From: Pseudomonas sp. ML2-2023-3
GTDB lineage: Bacteria > Pseudomonadota > Gammaproteobacteria > Pseudomonadales > Pseudomonadaceae
Direction of reading: 5' to 3'
NCBI RefSeq assembly: GCF_037055275.1
Contig: NZ_CP146343.1
Location: 4,064,501 to 4,128,500 of the forward strand
Length of the DNA: 64,000 bases
Shown here: positions 53,362 to 63,865 of the stretch, piece by piece
Position numbering within the stretch: position 1 is the stretch's first letter
Layout of the letters: every line of letters begins with the position of its first letter
The notes under the pieces: model-generated
The model's database searches: none
What the model saw: only the letters and a program-made list of their open reading frames with translations
What the model was told of the DNA's origin: nothing
Made by a program: the position numbers and the translations under genes

Positions 53362-55740
53362 TCACTTCCTTAACGTGGCGTTCAACCTTTTTTCAAGCGA
53401 GGTGAGAATATTTTGCGTCGTGGCGTTCACCTCATCGTCATTAAGAGTGCGCGATGGATGCTGCCAGGTCAAGCCAACTGCAAGGCTTTTTCTATGCGGA
53501 TCAATACCTTTACCCTGGTAAACGTCAAATAACCTTAGCTCCGTGAGCCACTCGCCTGCATTTTCACGAATTACATCCAGTACAACACTGGCTGCAACGT
53601 CACGATCGGCCAACAACGCCAAGTCACGACGCACTTCAGGAAAGCGCGATAACTCATGGAATTTAGGCATTTTACCTAGCGCCACTTCAGCCAAAACCAG
53701 CTCGAAAACAAACACTGGTCGATCAAGGCCCAGGTTTTTTGACAGCTCCGGATGAATGGCACCGACATAGCCGACTTCTCGACCATCACGTTCAATACGA
53801 GCGGTCTGGCCTGGGTGTAGTGCAGGATGCTTTCCTGGCACGAAACTGAATGCATCCAGTGCACCAGCAAAACCCAAAACAGCCTCTACATCCGCTTTGA
53901 CGTCAAAGAAGTCAACGACTTCGCGCCCTTGCGCCCAACCCTCAGGAAGACGACTGCCGCAAACCACACCTGCGAGCATCGGCTCTTGCTTAAGACCTTC
54001 AAGCTGACCTACAAAACGTAAACCACTTTCGAACAGGCGAACGCGATCTTGCTGACGGTTCAGGTTGTGCTGCAATGACTTAACCAAGCCTGGCCACAAC
54101 GAGGCGCGCATAGCTGCCATGTCGTTTGAGATCGGGTTTGCCAGCAACAGTGGCTCAACACCCGGGCTGAACAGTTCGAACTGTTTCGGGTCGATGAAAC
54201 TGTAAGTGATCGCTTCCTGATAACCACGCGCTACCAGCAGACGACGCAGTTCAGGCAGGTCGCTGCGCGCTTCAGCCTTGGCTTGCGGTGCCAGTCGGGC
54301 CTGCGGATAACGAACCGGCAGGCGGTTGTAGCCGTACAGGCGGGCCAGCTCTTCGATCAGGTCAACTTCCAGGCTGATATCGAAGCGATGACTAGGCACT
54401 TCTACGCGCCACTGCCCTTCACCTTCCGCGGTAATGGTCAGGCCCAAGGCGCTGAGCAGTTGCTCAACTTCCGCCAAGTCCATTTCCATGCCCAGCATCT
54501 GGCTGATACGAGCCGCACGCAAAGTGATCGGCGCAATCGATGGCAGATACTGCTCATTCACGGTTTCGATGATCGGGCCGGCTTCGCCGCCAGTGATCTC
54601 CAGCAGCAGACCAGTAGCGCGTTCCATCGCTTCACGGGCCAGCTTCCAGTCAACGCCACGCTCGTAGCGGTGCGAAGCGTCAGTGTGCAAACCGTATGAG
54701 CGGGCCTTGCCAGCGACAGCAATCTGATCAAAGAAAGCACTTTCAAGGAAGACATCGCGGGTTTTGGCTGTTACACCGCTGTGTTCGCCACCCATTACAC
54801 CTGCAATCGCCAAGGCACGGGCATGGTCTGCAATCACCAGTGTGTCGCTACGCAGGGAAACTTCCTGGCCGTCGAGCAAAACCAGCTTCTCGCCTTCTTC
54901 AGCCATGCGCACACGAATGCCGCCATTGATTTCGGCAAGGTCAAACGCATGCAACGGTTGGCCCAGTTCCAGCATCACATAATTAGTGACGTCGACAGCC
55001 GCATCGATGCTGCGCACATCGGCGCGGCGCAAACGCTCAACCATCCACAGCGGCGTTGGCCGGGACAGGTCAACGTTGCGGATTACACGCCCCAGGTAAC
55101 GCGGGCAAGCAGCAGGAGCCAGAACCTCGACAGAACGGACTTCGTCATGTTCAGCCGGTACAACAGCCACAACAGGGCGAGTCACTGGTGCCGCGTACAA
55201 AGCGCCGACTTCACGAGCAAGACCTGCAAGCGAGAGGCAGTCACCTCGGTTAGGGGTCAGATCTACTTCAATACTGGCGTCTTCGAGGCTCAGGTAAACC
55301 CGAATATCTTCACCCACTGGAGCATCTGCAGGCAGCTCCATCAGGCCGTCGTTGCCTTCACCCACCTGCAGCTCTGCTTGCGAGCACAACATGCCGTTTG
55401 ACTCGACACCACGCAGTTTGGCTTTCTTGATTTTGAAGTCGCCTGGCAGCTGGGCGCCGATCATGGCGAACGGAATCTTCAGACCTGGACGCACGTTAGG
55501 CGCGCCACAAACCACCTGAAAAGTCTCAGAACCATTGCTGACCTGGCAAACACGCAGCTTGTCGGCATCGGGGTGCTGCTCAGTGCTCAGCACCTCGCCC
55601 ACGACCACACCACTGAATACACCGGCGGCCGGCGAAACGCTGTCGACCTCAAGACCGGCCATCGACAGACGAGCAACCAGCTCGTCGCGACCTACCTGCG
55701 GGTTTACCCAACCACGCAGCCATTGTTCACTGAATTTCAT
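53362..55740 (-). CDS. pheT: Phenylalanyl-tRNA synthetase beta subunit
   Basis: A 792-residue protein with normal domain order. The tRNA-binding EMAP-like domain is in ~40-150 (VVVGEVLSTEQHPDADKLRV). The B3/B4 editing region follows in ~210-400, the B5 domain after it, a synthetase-like core comes next (~475-680), and the anticodon-binding FDX-ACB domain lies at the end (FPEVRRDLALLADRDVAASV). With PheS it forms the alpha2-beta2 enzyme charging tRNA-Phe. The start MKFSEQWLRGWVNPQ has AGGAGAGCAGG in front. It starts 26 bp after pheS. Confidence 0.97.
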   Translation of the reverse strand: MKFSEQWLRGWVNPQVGRDELVARLSMAGLEVDSVSPAAGVFSGVVVGEVLSTEQHPDADKLRVCQVSNGSETFQVVCGAPNVRPGLKIPFAMIGAQLPGDFKIKKAKLRGVESNGMLCSQAELQVGEGNDGLMELPADAPVGEDIRVYLSLEDASIEVDLTPNRGDCLSLAGLAREVGALYAAPVTRPVVAVVPAEHDEVRSVEVLAPAACPRYLGRVIRNVDLSRPTPLWMVERLRRADVRSIDAAVDVTNYVMLELGQPLHAFDLAEINGGIRVRMAEEGEKLVLLDGQEVSLRSDTLVIADHARALAIAGVMGGEHSGVTAKTRDVFLESAFFDQIAVAGKARSYGLHTDASHRYERGVDWKLAREAMERATGLLLEITGGEAGPIIETVNEQYLPSIAPITLRAARISQMLGMEMDLAEVEQLLSALGLTITAEGEGQWRVEVPSHRFDISLEVDLIEELARLYGYNRLPVRYPQARLAPQAKAEARSDLPELRRLLVARGYQEAITYSFIDPKQFELFSPGVEPLLLANPISNDMAAMRASLWPGLVKSLQHNLNRQQDRVRLFESGLRFVGQLEGLKQEPMLAGVVCGSRLPEGWAQGREVVDFFDVKADVEAVLGFAGALDAFSFVPGKHPALHPGQTARIERDGREVGYVGAIHPELSKNLGLDRPVFVFELVLAEVALGKMPKFHELSRFPEVRRDLALLADRDVAASVVLDVIRENAGEWLTELRLFDVYQGKGIDPHRKSLAVGLTWQHPSRTLNDDEVNATTQNILTSLEKRLNATLRK

Positions 55741-55766
55741 CCTGCTCTCCTAAGAATTCGTTACGA

Positions 55767-56837
<1,071 letters not shown>

Positions 56838-56848
56838 AAGACGTTTAG

Positions 56849-56878
56849 CACCTGGGCTCACACAGGCAAGCCCAGGTG
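56849..56878 (-). promoter_or_regulatory. Second hairpin in the rplT-pheS spacer
   Basis: CACCTGGGCT and AGCCCAGGTG pair perfectly across a 10-nt loop, 14 bp after the rplT stop and ahead of the hairpin at 56802. It may be a processing site or part of an attenuation device. Confidence 0.5.
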
Positions 56879-56892
56879 AATGTCGGGGATAC

Positions 56893-57249
56893 TTAAGCCA
56901 AGGTGGCTTTAGCTTTCTCGACAATCGCAGCAAACGCCGCTTTTTCGTTCACTGCCAGATCAGACAGAACCTTACGGTCGATCTCAATGGAAGCTTTTTT
57001 CAGGCCGGCGATGAAACGGCTGTAAGACAGACCGTTGATACGTGCACCAGCGTTGATACGAGCGATCCACAGAGCGCGGAACTGACGTTTTTTCTGACGA
57101 CGGTCACGGTAGGCGTATTGGCCTGCCTTGATTACCGCTTGCTTGGCAACACGGAATACGCGTGAGCGTGCGCCGTAGTAGCCTTTAGCCAGTTTCAGAA
57201 TTTTTTTGTGACGTTTACGGGCGACAACGCCACGCTTTACACGAGCCAT
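56893..57249 (-). CDS. rplT: 50S ribosomal protein L20
   Basis: A 118-residue basic protein starting [20 protein letters not shown], full family length. It is a primary binder of 23S rRNA in assembly. In E. coli L20 also represses translation of rpmI-rplT by binding the mRNA; the same gene order here makes that plausible. Confidence 0.98.
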   Translation of the reverse strand: MARVKRGVVARKRHKKILKLAKGYYGARSRVFRVAKQAVIKAGQYAYRDRRQKKRQFRALWIARINAGARINGLSYSRFIAGLKKASIEIDRKVLSDLAVNEKAAFAAIVEKAKATLA

Positions 57250-57277
57250 GAGTTACTTCCTCTATTCTTGACCGAAA

Positions 57278-57472
57278 TTAGCAAAGGCGCAGCATGCGCT
57301 TCACTTTTGCCACGTCAGACGGATGCAGCAAGCTGCTACCGCGCAATTGACGCTTACGCTTAGTCGACATTTTGGTCAGGATGTGGCTCTTGAAAGCGTG
57401 CTTGTGCTTGATGCCGTTAGCAGTTTTCAGAAACCGCTTAGCAGCACCACTCTTAGTTTTCATCTTTGGCAT
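57278..57472 (-). CDS. rpmI: 50S ribosomal protein L35
   Basis: A 64-residue basic protein starting [20 protein letters not shown], full length for L35. It sits 59 bp after infC and 28 bp before rplT, the usual operon. Confidence 0.98.
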   Translation of the reverse strand: MPKMKTKSGAAKRFLKTANGIKHKHAFKSHILTKMSTKRKRQLRGSSLLHPSDVAKVKRMLRLC

Positions 57473-57531
57473 GTTCGGTACTCCGCATTCAGTTGATAAA
57501 CATAATCAAAAGGCCTGCCGTGCCCTAGTGA

Positions 57532-58083
57532 TTACTTCTTCTTTTTCGGGGCGATGACCATAATCAGTTGGCGTCCTTCCATCTTAGGATGCTGTTCGAC
57601 GGTCCCGTATTCAAGCAGGTCACCTTCAACCCGCTTCAACAGTTCCATACCCAGCTCCTGGTGGGCCATCTCACGGCCGCGGAATCGTAAAGATACCTTG
57701 GCCCTGTCCCCATCACTCAGGAAACGTACCAGGTTGCGCAGTTTTACCTGGTAATCCCCTTCCTCCGTCCCTGGACGAAACTTGATTTCTTTAACCTGGA
57801 TCTGTTTCTGGTTTTTCTTTGCAGCGGCAACCTGTTTCTTCTTTTCGAAGATAGATTTGCCGTAGTCCATCAGCTTGCAAACTGGGGGTACTGCATCAGC
57901 GGAAATTTCCACCAAATCCAGTTTGGCCTCTTCAGCTTTAAGAAGCGCGTCTTCAATTGACACAATCCCAAGCTGCTCGCCTTCAGCCCCAATTAACCGA
58001 ACCTCGCGTGCCGAGATATTCTCGTTGATCGGGGCTTTCGGTGCAGCTCGTTTATCTTGTCTCATTTCACGCTTAATAATAAT
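57532..58083 (-). CDS. infC: Translation initiation factor IF-3 with AUU start
   Basis: A 183-residue protein if initiation is at the ATT at 58083-58081, giving (M)[18 protein letters not shown]. The first ATG, at 58065, would remove six residues. Bacterial infC normally starts at AUU, through which IF-3 controls its own level by rejecting non-canonical starts. The N-domain runs to ~80 and the C-domain ends VIAPKKKK. The ATT overlaps the last base of the thrS stop (TAA at 58085-58083), so translation is coupled to thrS. Of three consecutive ATT codons the first fits the usual Pseudomonas length. Confidence 0.93.
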   Translation of the reverse strand: MIIKREMRQDKRAAPKAPINENISAREVRLIGAEGEQLGIVSIEDALLKAEEAKLDLVEISADAVPPVCKLMDYGKSIFEKKKQVAAAKKNQKQIQVKEIKFRPGTEEGDYQVKLRNLVRFLSDGDRAKVSLRFRGREMAHQELGMELLKRVEGDLLEYGTVEQHPKMEGRQLIMVIAPKKKK

Positions 58084-60005
58084 TACTCCGAATCATGGCG
58101 ACCACGCCGGGAAACCGCTTGTGCGAGGAATTCAGCGAATTGCGCGACGGGCATCGAGCCCAGGTCAGCACCTTCACGTGTACGCACAGCGACAGTCTGC
58201 ATCTCGACTTCCCGATCTCCGATAACCAAGAGATAAGGAACCTTGAGCAAAGTATGCTCGCGGATTTTAAAGCCGATCTTTTCATTTCTCAAGTCAGACT
58301 TGGCACGAAATCCGCTCTGATTGAGAGTTTTTTCAACTTCAGCAGCAAAATCTGCCTGTTTATCAGTGATATTCATGATCACTGCCTGAGTCGGCGCTAG
58401 CCACGCAGGGAACGCACCTTCGTAATGCTCAATCAGAATTCCGATGAAGCGTTCGAACGATCCGAGGATCGCACGGTGCAGCATAACGGGTTGCTTGCGA
58501 CTGTTGTCTTCAGACACATATTCTGCGCCAAGACGGATCGGCAGGTTGAAATCGAGCTGCAGGGTACCACATTGCCAGACACGACCCAGACAATCTTTCA
58601 GAGAAAATTCAATCTTGGGCCCGTAAAAGGCACCCTCGCCCGGCTGCAAATCATAAGCCAGGCCAGCGCTATCAAGGGCTGAAGCCAATGCGCTTTCAGC
58701 GCGATCCCACAGTTCATCAGAACCAACGCGCTTTTCAGGACGCGTCGACAGTTTGAGTTCAATGTCCTTGAACCCGAAGTCTGCGTAGACATCCAGCGTC
58801 AGCTTGATAAAGGCAGCAGACTCGGCCTGCATCTGTTCTTCGGTGCAGAAAATATGCGCATCGTCCTGCGTAAAGCCTCGAACACGCATGATGCCGTGCA
58901 AGGCACCCGACGGCTCATTACGATGGCAAGCGCCAAATTCCGCCAGACGCAGTGGCAGCTCACGGTAGCTTTTCAGGCCCTGATTGAACACTTGCACGTG
59001 GCAAGGGCAGTTCATCGGCTTGATCGCGTAATCGCGGCTTTCCGACTGAGTCGTAAACATGTTGTCGGCGTAGTTGGCCCAGTGCCCGGACTTTTCCCAC
59101 AAGCTGCGATCTACTACCTGGGGAGTCTTGATCTCCAGATAACCGTTTTCGCGCTGCACTTTGCGCATGTACTGCTCAAGCACCTGATAAAGCGTCCAGC
59201 CATTAGGGTGCCAGAACACCATGCCCGGAGCTTCTTCCTGGGTGTGGAACAGACCAAGACGCTTGCCGATTTTACGGTGATCGCGCTTTTCAGCTTCTTC
59301 AATGCGCAGGACGTATGCCGCCAGCTGCTTCTTGTCAGCCCAGGCAGTGCCGTAGATACGTTGCAGCTGCTCGTTTTTCGCATCGCCACGCCAGTAGGCG
59401 CCCGACAGCTTGGTCAGCTTGAACGACTTCAGGAAGCGAGTGTTCGGGACGTGAGGCCCGCGGCACATGTCGACGTACTCTTCGTGAAAGTACAGACCCA
59501 TGGCCTGTTCGTTCGGCATGTCTTCGATCAAGCGCAGCTTGTAGTCTTCACCACGAGCGGCAAACATCTCGATCACTTCGGCACGCGGAGTAACTTTCTT
59601 GATGACGTCGTAATCTTTTTCGATCAGCAGCTGCATGCGCTTTTCGATTGCAGCCATGTCATCCGGCGTAAACGGACGCTCATAAGCGATATCGTAATAA
59701 AAACCTTCGTCGATAACCGGACCGATCACCATTTTGGCCGTCGGAAACAGTTGCTTGACTGCATGGCCAACCAAGTGGGCGCAAGAGTGGCGAATAATCT
59801 CCAGCCCCTCTTCATCCTTGGGCGTGATGATTTGCAGGGTGGCGTCGTTTTCAATCAGATCGCAGGCATCCACCAGCTTGCCGTTGACCTTGCCGGCCAC
59901 GGTAGCTTTAGCCAGGCCAGCGCCAATCGAAGCGGCGACCTCGGCAACTGATACTGGATGATCGAAAGAGCGTTGACTGCCGTCGGGAAGAGTAATAGTT
60001 GGCAT
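58083..60005 (-). CDS. thrS: Threonyl-tRNA synthetase
   Basis: A 640-residue protein from ATG 60005, with AGGAGAGGAGG in front; the longer open frame to 60038 has no support. A TGS domain is at the start ([20 protein letters not shown]). The editing domain follows, with [15 protein letters not shown] (HxxxH) and [11 protein letters not shown]. The class II core has [10 protein letters not shown] and NCPCHVQVF (zinc Cys). The anticodon domain comes last. It charges tRNA-Thr. Ends HDSE at a TAA that overlaps the infC start. Confidence 0.97.
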   Translation of the reverse strand: MPTITLPDGSQRSFDHPVSVAEVAASIGAGLAKATVAGKVNGKLVDACDLIENDATLQIITPKDEEGLEIIRHSCAHLVGHAVKQLFPTAKMVIGPVIDEGFYYDIAYERPFTPDDMAAIEKRMQLLIEKDYDVIKKVTPRAEVIEMFAARGEDYKLRLIEDMPNEQAMGLYFHEEYVDMCRGPHVPNTRFLKSFKLTKLSGAYWRGDAKNEQLQRIYGTAWADKKQLAAYVLRIEEAEKRDHRKIGKRLGLFHTQEEAPGMVFWHPNGWTLYQVLEQYMRKVQRENGYLEIKTPQVVDRSLWEKSGHWANYADNMFTTQSESRDYAIKPMNCPCHVQVFNQGLKSYRELPLRLAEFGACHRNEPSGALHGIMRVRGFTQDDAHIFCTEEQMQAESAAFIKLTLDVYADFGFKDIELKLSTRPEKRVGSDELWDRAESALASALDSAGLAYDLQPGEGAFYGPKIEFSLKDCLGRVWQCGTLQLDFNLPIRLGAEYVSEDNSRKQPVMLHRAILGSFERFIGILIEHYEGAFPAWLAPTQAVIMNITDKQADFAAEVEKTLNQSGFRAKSDLRNEKIGFKIREHTLLKVPYLLVIGDREVEMQTVAVRTREGADLGSMPVAQFAEFLAQAVSRRGRHDSE

Positions 60006-60369
60006 GGCGCCTCCTCTCCTAGTGGTGACCCCTACCAAAGGTCACGTGGGTTGGGATGAGCCAGTACGCGATTCGGTGGTATGCCTGCCTCACAGTGGCA
60101 GGAGCCTTGCGGCCAACCTAAAACCGAACCAGAGTGACTGGAGTTCAAATCAATAAGGTTAATGGCATTGCCCTGCAACTCTGAGAGCATGCAAACACAC
60201 AAAATAGCCAAGGGCGGCATGCTAGCACAGATGCACGCGCCCTGTTATACGCACTGCCCTGCATCCAAAATAAAGGGAGGTTTTTTACAGATGGGTGAAC
60301 TTGAGCTGCACTAACCTCTCAGATACTCAGTGATACACACTCGGTTTTAATGCTTACAAGGAGCATCTT
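60006..60369. promoter_or_regulatory. thrS leader / divergent intergenic region
   Basis: About 360 bp between the divergent thrS and 60370 genes, with no gene. A small hairpin, GTGACC (60025-60030) with GGTCAC (60040-60045), lies four bases from the thrS Shine-Dalgarno on the minus strand. E. coli thrS is autoregulated by leader structures that mimic tRNA-Thr, so this may be an analogous element; I cannot fix the full fold or promoters. Confidence 0.35.
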
Positions 60370-60672
60370 ATGCGCATGATCCGCTTACTCGCCTTCGCAG
60401 CACCTTTGGCAATGCTGTTACCCCTGAGCGCCCAGGCCGACAACTGGCCAGCCGGCGCAAAAAAAGACTACATGAAGGACTGCGTAGCGGCGGCAAGCCA
60501 AAGCGTCGACGTAAAGACAGCCCAACAGCATTGCGCATGCGGAGCGGACAAGTTGTCCGAGAAGTTTTCGACTGCCGAAATCCAGCAACTGATGAGCAAG
60601 ACAACCCAGCCGAGCGCAGAGCTTAGAACCAAAGCTCTGGATGCAATACAGGCCTGTCGAGCCACTAAATAG
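60370..60672 (+). CDS. Small secreted protein of unknown function
   Basis: A 100-residue precursor. The signal peptide MRMIRLLAFAAPLAMLLPLS ends in AQA-D, a standard signal peptidase I site, so the mature protein (~76 residues) is periplasmic. It has three cysteines in the mature part (KDCVAAA; HCACGADKL) plus one near the end (IQACRA), which could form disulfides. A good CAAGGAG lies upstream, and a terminator follows at 60709. No family recognised beyond conserved Pseudomonas hypothetical. Confidence 0.7.
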   Translation: MRMIRLLAFAAPLAMLLPLSAQADNWPAGAKKDYMKDCVAAASQSVDVKTAQQHCACGADKLSEKFSTAEIQQLMSKTTQPSAELRTKALDAIQACRATK

Positions 60673-60708
60673 CCCTCATCCCCATGACGAATCGGGACCT
60701 GATTGAGG

Positions 60709-60736
60709 GCAAAACAGGCCTAAAAACCTGTTTTGC
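60709..60736 (+). terminator. Rho-independent terminator after the small secreted protein
   Basis: GCAAAACAGG (60709-60718) and CCTGTTTTGC (60727-60736) pair over an 8-nt loop. An outer GCCCTCA/TGAGGGC stem (60672-60709) overlaps it. Confidence 0.6.
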
Positions 60737-60787
60737 GTAAAAAACATGCATTCGGGCGTGCTTTTTTTTTAAGTGCTTTCAACCCTC

Positions 60788-60809
60788 AACCCCCCGTAAA
60801 ACGGGGGTT
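60788..60809 (+). terminator. GC-rich hairpin before the cold-shock gene
   Basis: AACCCCCCG and CGGGGGTT-type arms close a short TAAAA loop; a T-rich stretch follows (GTTTTTAAC). It may end upstream transcripts before the capB promoter. Confidence 0.45.
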
Positions 60810-60890
60810 TCGAGAGTTTTTAACAGTAAAAGAAAGCGAACATTGCAGCAATCTGCAGCTCAGGGGGGCTCCCAAAGCGCACATTTCGAC

Positions 60891-60896
60891 TATGAT
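60891..60896 (+). promoter_or_regulatory. Candidate -10 box of the cold-shock gene
   Basis: TATGAT, about 70 bp before the ATG, is a close match to a sigma-70 -10. No good -35 is seen at the expected distance, so the assignment is tentative. Confidence 0.3.
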
Positions 60897-60965
60897 ACCT
60901 CGGTGTGCCCAGTTGGCCTGAGCAGCACAGTACTACTGAAAATATAAGTTTCTTGGAGATACACC

Positions 60966-61178
60966 ATGTCTAATCGCCAAACCGGCACCGTAAAATGGTT
61001 CAACGATGAAAAAGGCTTCGGCTTCATCACTCCTCAAGGTGGCGGTGACGACCTGTTCGTACACTTCAAAGCTATCGAAAGCGACGGTTTCAAAAGCCTG
61101 AAAGAAGGCCAAACCGTTTCCTTCGTGGCTGAGAAAGGCCAAAAGGGTATGCAAGCTGCACAGGTTCGTCCGGAGTAA
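60966..61178 (+). CDS. capB: CspA-family cold-shock protein (CapB-like)
   Basis: A 70-residue OB-fold protein with RNP1 KGFGFITP and RNP2 DLFVHF and the [12 protein letters not shown] core. It binds single-stranded RNA/DNA and melts mRNA structure. The sequence [16 protein letters not shown] matches Pseudomonas CapB-type proteins as I recall them. GGAG lies before the ATG, and a strong terminator follows. Confidence 0.93.
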   Translation: MSNRQTGTVKWFNDEKGFGFITPQGGGDDLFVHFKAIESDGFKSLKEGQTVSFVAEKGQKGMQAAQVRPE

Positions 61179-61191
61179 ATCTCCCTCGAAC

Positions 61192-61224
61192 AAAAAAACC
61201 CCGTCCATGTGACGGGGTTTTTTA
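61192..61224 (+). terminator. Terminator of the cold-shock gene
   Basis: AAAAACCCCGTC pairs with GACGGGGTTTTT over a 5-nt loop and ends in a run of T. A-runs on the left make it bidirectional, so it may also serve the convergent lipoprotein gene. Confidence 0.88.
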
Positions 61225-61251
61225 TGCCTGAAACAAAGCCAGCCGTGCTGC

Positions 61252-61560
61252 TTAGCCGCAGTTCACGCGGGTAATGACTGCATTGTCGTCAGTATTAAGA
61301 TTCAAGCGGTCCGAGCGATACTCGAGCGTCATGATGTCGTGCGGTGACAAGAGGCGTGCATTCTGCGCTCCCGCCTTGACACGAGCCTGCTCCAGGAGCT
61401 GCGCCGACGCTTTTTGGCCAATCACAAATGCTGCAGCTTTAGCATCGCAACGACTATGCCCTGCCTCAGTGACGGGGTCCTTATCCGAATTCGACGTGCT
61501 GCACCCTGACAGCGCTACGACCGCCAACAACGAACCCAATGACACTAGCTTCCAAGACAT
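61252..61560 (-). CDS. Lipoprotein of the I78 peptidase-inhibitor family
   Basis: A 102-residue precursor with a lipobox signal (MSWKLVSLGSLLAVVALSGC, Cys at 20). The mature part has the I78 pattern: FVIGQKASAQLLEQARVKAG, then RLLSPHDIMTLEYRSDRLNL, and finally the N-terminal Asp/Arg-Val-Asn-Cys end. Family members inhibit serine proteases; as a lipoprotein it would sit in the periplasm or outer membrane. Convergent with capB. Confidence 0.75.
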   Translation of the reverse strand: MSWKLVSLGSLLAVVALSGCSTSNSDKDPVTEAGHSRCDAKAAAFVIGQKASAQLLEQARVKAGAQNARLLSPHDIMTLEYRSDRLNLNTDDNAVITRVNCG

Positions 61561-61719
61561 GAAGCCTCCTTAAAATAAATAGTCCGAACCCTTGCGACAG
61601 CTATATCGCAATTAGGTTTCATGGTGCCTGATAGCATCTTCTGATTGCTCAACGCACGAACAAGTGTGCCCGAGCAGGCATTTAACGCGCACACCCAATC
61701 ATTGCCAAATATGTGGGAA

Positions 61720-62025
61720 TCAGTACACATCAATGTAGTCAAATGGCGGATTAGGCCAATTGTCTTTAAGGGCATTGGAGATCTGCATCACCCAGACCTC
61801 ATCACTTGCCGCAACTTTCCCGACATAGCCTGAACCTGCCGCCCATGTCTCCAGCCTGAAAAGCAGCCCGTCGATGTCTAAACCGCCCACCACACCCGAT
61901 GAAATGTAGGCAATACCCGCCTTGGTCACGCGCAACTGCGTATGTGCATCGTCACTGGCCGAAGCCAGTAACTGACGTACAGCAGCAAGGGTTAAACCTT
62001 CAGGGTCGTTAAGATCAATTTGCAT
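61720..62025 (-). CDS. Conserved hypothetical protein
   Basis: A 101-residue protein from ATG 62025 (MQIDLNDPEGLTLAAVRQLL); an upstream ATG at 62061 is less likely. Small, acidic, without signal peptide or membrane helix; mixed alpha/beta (TQLRVTKAGIAYISSGVVGG; LFRLETWAAGSGYVGK). Ends PFDYIDVY. No function known to me. Confidence 0.65.
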   Translation of the reverse strand: MQIDLNDPEGLTLAAVRQLLASASDDAHTQLRVTKAGIAYISSGVVGGLDIDGLLFRLETWAAGSGYVGKVAASDEVWVMQISNALKDNWPNPPFDYIDVY

Positions 62026-62190
62026 GGCCTGCACCACTCTTGAAAAGTGCAAGTGTGGCATGCAGCATGGATCTCATGGGAAAGTTGAGGCCCCAAAATA
62101 TCAGTCACACGATTTACGGTGGTCTCGTGATAGCTTCGGGACGACTTTTTGCTAAAATCTCTTTCCCACGCCCCTTATCATGAGCACCCA

Positions 62191-62391
62191 ATGACAACAG
62201 TCAGCATCGATGCAGATATCAAGGCCAAATGGCATCAAGGGCAATGCTCCTACAGCCCTGGCAGCCCTGAAGAGCTGGCCATCATCGGCATCGACCTTTT
62301 AGTCAAGGAGCTTGGGACAGAGGCTGCCCGAGCTTTTGTCAGCCAGGTTTTCGAAAAGTACAAACCGACTGAACTGTCGAAACTGACCTGA
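62191..62391 (+). CDS. Small conserved hypothetical protein
   Basis: A 66-residue protein from ATG 62191 (MTTVSIDADIKAKWHQGQCS). The open frame extends to 62149, but the extra codons look random. It is helical in its second half (GIDLLVKELGTEAARAFVSQ). The Shine-Dalgarno is weak. Unknown function; convergent with the nucleoside hydrolase gene. Confidence 0.5.
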   Translation: MTTVSIDADIKAKWHQGQCSYSPGSPEELAIIGIDLLVKELGTEAARAFVSQVFEKYKPTELSKLT

Positions 62392-62408
62392 CTCTGCGCC
62401 CCGCCAAA

Positions 62409-63437
62409 TCACTTCAACCGACCCAGGCGCGTCGTCAGCAAATCGAAAAAACCTTGCGCGTCGCCGTTCTCGACCCAAAAGGCGTTTTTGGGTTGGTTCA
62501 AGGTGTTGTACCAGTCAGCAATTGTCTGGCCAAAGGTGGGGCCTTCACGGGTATCCACGACCAGATTGACCTCACGCCCGGAAAACAGCCCCGGATTCAG
62601 CAGGTAGGCAATAACACTGGCATCGTGGACAGGCCCACCCGGCAATCCGTAGTGCGCCATATCCCCTTTGACATATTCATTCAGAATATCGCCGACCAGT
62701 TTTCCAGCCGTATTGCCCAACGCTGCGATCTGCTTGAGACGGGCCTCGCTGGTCAGGATCTTGTGCGTCACATCAAGTGGCACATAGGTCAGTTTCACAC
62801 CGCTCTTCAACACCACCTCTGCAGCATGGGGATCGGCATAAAGGTTGAACTCGGCGACCGGAGTAATGTTGCCCCCGTTGAAGTGAGCGCCGCCCATGAC
62901 CACGACTTCCTTGATTCCCCGAGTAATGTCAGGCGCCTGGATCAAGGCTAGCGCCAGGTTTGTCTGTGGGCCGAGCATGGCGATGGTCACACTGCCAGGC
63001 TTGGCAGCACGCAGTGTCTCGATCAGGTAGTTAACCGCATTGGCTGGCTCAAGCCCTTTTGCAGGCTCATGGACAGGCACACCTGTCACACCTTCCTGAC
63101 CATGAATGTTCTCGGCATAAATCGGGGAACGCACCAAAGGCTTGGGCGCCCCGGCATAAACAGGCACGTCTTCACGCCCTGCCCACTCCCGAGCCAGACG
63201 GGCATTACGCGAAGTCTTGTCCAGCCGCACATTACCGGCCACGGTTGTGATTGCCCGCACATTCAGTTGCTCGGGCGAAGCCAGGGCCAACAGCAGCGCA
63301 ACAACATCGTCAGCACCGGGGTCGGTATCGATAATCAAATCAATCGTGCCTGCGGCTTGAACACTTGAGATCGTGATGGCGGACAAGAAAAGGACACTCC
63401 TTAGCAATGGCTGAACAATCTGTTTAAAGCGCGACAC
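62409..63437 (-). CDS. Exported nucleoside hydrolase (IUNH family)
   Basis: About 342 residues from GTG 63437, preceded by AGGGAG; this start gives a clean signal peptide (SRFKQIVQPLLRSVLFLSAI...VQA). An ATG at 63464 overlapping the rbsD stop is the alternative. The Ca-binding motif IDTDPGADDVVALLLALAS near the mature N-terminus is the family signature, and the chain ends at a region with GPVHDASVIAYL (catalytic His). It splits ribonucleosides to base and ribose, and export suggests periplasmic salvage. It lies downstream of rbsK and rbsD, which would handle the ribose. Confidence 0.85.
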   Translation of the reverse strand: MSRFKQIVQPLLRSVLFLSAITISSVQAAGTIDLIIDTDPGADDVVALLLALASPEQLNVRAITTVAGNVRLDKTSRNARLAREWAGREDVPVYAGAPKPLVRSPIYAENIHGQEGVTGVPVHEPAKGLEPANAVNYLIETLRAAKPGSVTIAMLGPQTNLALALIQAPDITRGIKEVVVMGGAHFNGGNITPVAEFNLYADPHAAEVVLKSGVKLTYVPLDVTHKILTSEARLKQIAALGNTAGKLVGDILNEYVKGDMAHYGLPGGPVHDASVIAYLLNPGLFSGREVNLVVDTREGPTFGQTIADWYNTLNQPKNAFWVENGDAQGFFDLLTTRLGRLK

Positions 63438-63460
63438 GACTAACTCCCTGTAAAAATCAT

Positions 63461-63865
63461 TCAAAAGGTTACGCCTGAGACCAGGGCAATATTGCTATAC
63501 GGACGACACTCTCCAGTACGAACGATCACTTTTGCCTGCAAGCACAGCTCCTTGAAAGCGCTGTGAGTAAGCGTAAGCCTCGAACCCAACTCGCCCGCAC
63601 TGGCAAGCGCCTCGATGCACATGAGAGCCGGACAAGGTGCGAGCAGTAGCTCACTGGCCAACACATGGCTTTGCACCTGCATCTCGCTGAGCAAGGTACG
63701 CAAGGTACTGGCGACATCCGGAATGCCCTGAGTCAGAGCCAGATCAATCAGCTCTACCCCCTTGGGCACCGGCAATCCGGCATCTGCAATGACCACGATG
63801 TCGCCATGCCCAAGCGAAGCAACAAGCCGCGACAGAGCAATATTAAGCAGGGGTGTTTTTTTCAT
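63461..63865 (-). CDS. rbsD: D-ribose pyranase
   Basis: A 134-residue RbsD-fold protein starting [20 protein letters not shown], with catalytic-site residues in [16 protein letters not shown] (His ~20) and the C-terminal [15 protein letters not shown]. It converts beta-pyranose to furanose ribose for ribokinase. Its ATG overlaps the TGA of the upstream ribokinase gene (ATGA). Confidence 0.93.
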   Translation of the reverse strand: MKKTPLLNIALSRLVASLGHGDIVVIADAGLPVPKGVELIDLALTQGIPDVASTLRTLLSEMQVQSHVLASELLLAPCPALMCIEALASAGELGSRLTLTHSAFKELCLQAKVIVRTGECRPYSNIALVSGVTF

